A stretch of DNA of 6,153 bases. Origin: an uncultured Acetatifactor sp. (GTDB taxonomy: Bacteria; Bacillota; Clostridia; Lachnospirales; Lachnospiraceae). The stretch is taken from contig CAJTZD010000122.1 of the NCBI GenBank assembly GCA_910584235.1, positions 1-6,153 on the forward strand, written 5' to 3'. Each line of letters starts with the position of its first letter. Position 1 is the stretch's first letter. The notes beneath the pieces were generated by a model, which was not told where the DNA came from, made no database searches, and was given only the letters and a program-made list of their open reading frames with translations. The translations under genes were made by a program, and so were the position numbers. Below are positions 5,963 through 6,153 of this stretch, in pieces.

Positions 5963-6153
5963 TCACAATTTGGGGCAGGTAATCTCCATAACCTGCTCAA
6001 TCATCTGATGCAGCAGGCGGCCCTGTTCCGTATCTGCGGCTCGATAGTATACTTCTTTTCCTTCACGCCGGCAAATAATCAGACCACTGTTTTTCAAGGG
6101 TCTGAGATGATGTGAAACTGCCGGGCTTGACATATGGAGCATCTCTGAAATAT
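5963..6153 (-). CDS. ArsR-family regulator, 5' end outside window
   Basis: The last 62 residues of an ArsR/SmtB-type winged-helix repressor, cut by the window edge; the first complete codon is at 6151. The recognition helix and its flank read ISEMLHMSSPAVSHHLRPLK, followed by NSGLIICRREGKEVYYRA, the beta-hairpin wing with the family's typical G-(K/R)-x-V-Y-Y. The C-terminal helix, HQMIEQVMEITCPKL, is short and shows one His and one Cys; whether these bind metal cannot be judged, because the usual metal-binding helix near the start is missing from view. The stop (TGA at 5965-5963) lies 10 bp before the AraC-type start, and the ribosome site of the second gene overlaps this stop region, pointing to a coupled two-regulator operon read leftwards. 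The promoter must lie beyond the window. Confidence 0.85.
   Translation of the reverse strand, partial: ISEMLHMSSPAVSHHLRPLKNSGLIICRREGKEVYYRAADTEQGRLLHQMIEQVMEITCPKL

Overview
The window looks like a piece of a Gram-positive anaerobe genome, most likely a gut Lachnospiraceae/Clostridia species. This is an inference from strong AGGAG ribosome sites, an Agr/LytTR-GHKL two-component pair, a clostridial-type FlxA-like protein and Rho-independent terminators. No rRNA, tRNA, CRISPR array or intact mobile element is visible.

Left part (1-1165): a lone gene for a divergent protein with the formylglycine-generating-enzyme (FGE/SUMF1) fold. It is followed by a short regulatory-looking stretch and a hairpin terminator. 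Between that gene and its terminator lie three near-copies of an 11-bp direct repeat. The outer two share CTGGTAA at a 22-bp period, which is the geometry LytTR regulators recognise.

Middle part (1224-4325): a LytTR response regulator and a membrane GHKL histidine kinase abut with no gap and form one transcription unit. No autoinducer-peptide genes (agrB/agrD) accompany them. About 165 bp downstream, with no terminator seen between, lies a gene for a FlxA-like coiled-coil protein with a long low-complexity, charged tail.

Scar region (4326-5049): no intact gene. It holds a C-terminal remnant of a PD-(D/E)XK (Rpn/transposase-type) nuclease, a strong terminator hairpin, the N-terminal half of a TetR-type regulator lacking its first residues and any ribosome site, and a short piece of an FtsX-like ABC permease. 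The simplest reading is a former TetR/ABC-exporter cassette collapsed by deletion next to a dead nuclease gene.

Right part (5050-6153, minus strand): an ArsR-type regulator cut by the window edge is followed 10 bp later by an AraC-family regulator. They read as a two-gene regulatory operon running towards the scar. This part looks AT-richer than the middle block and may have a different origin.
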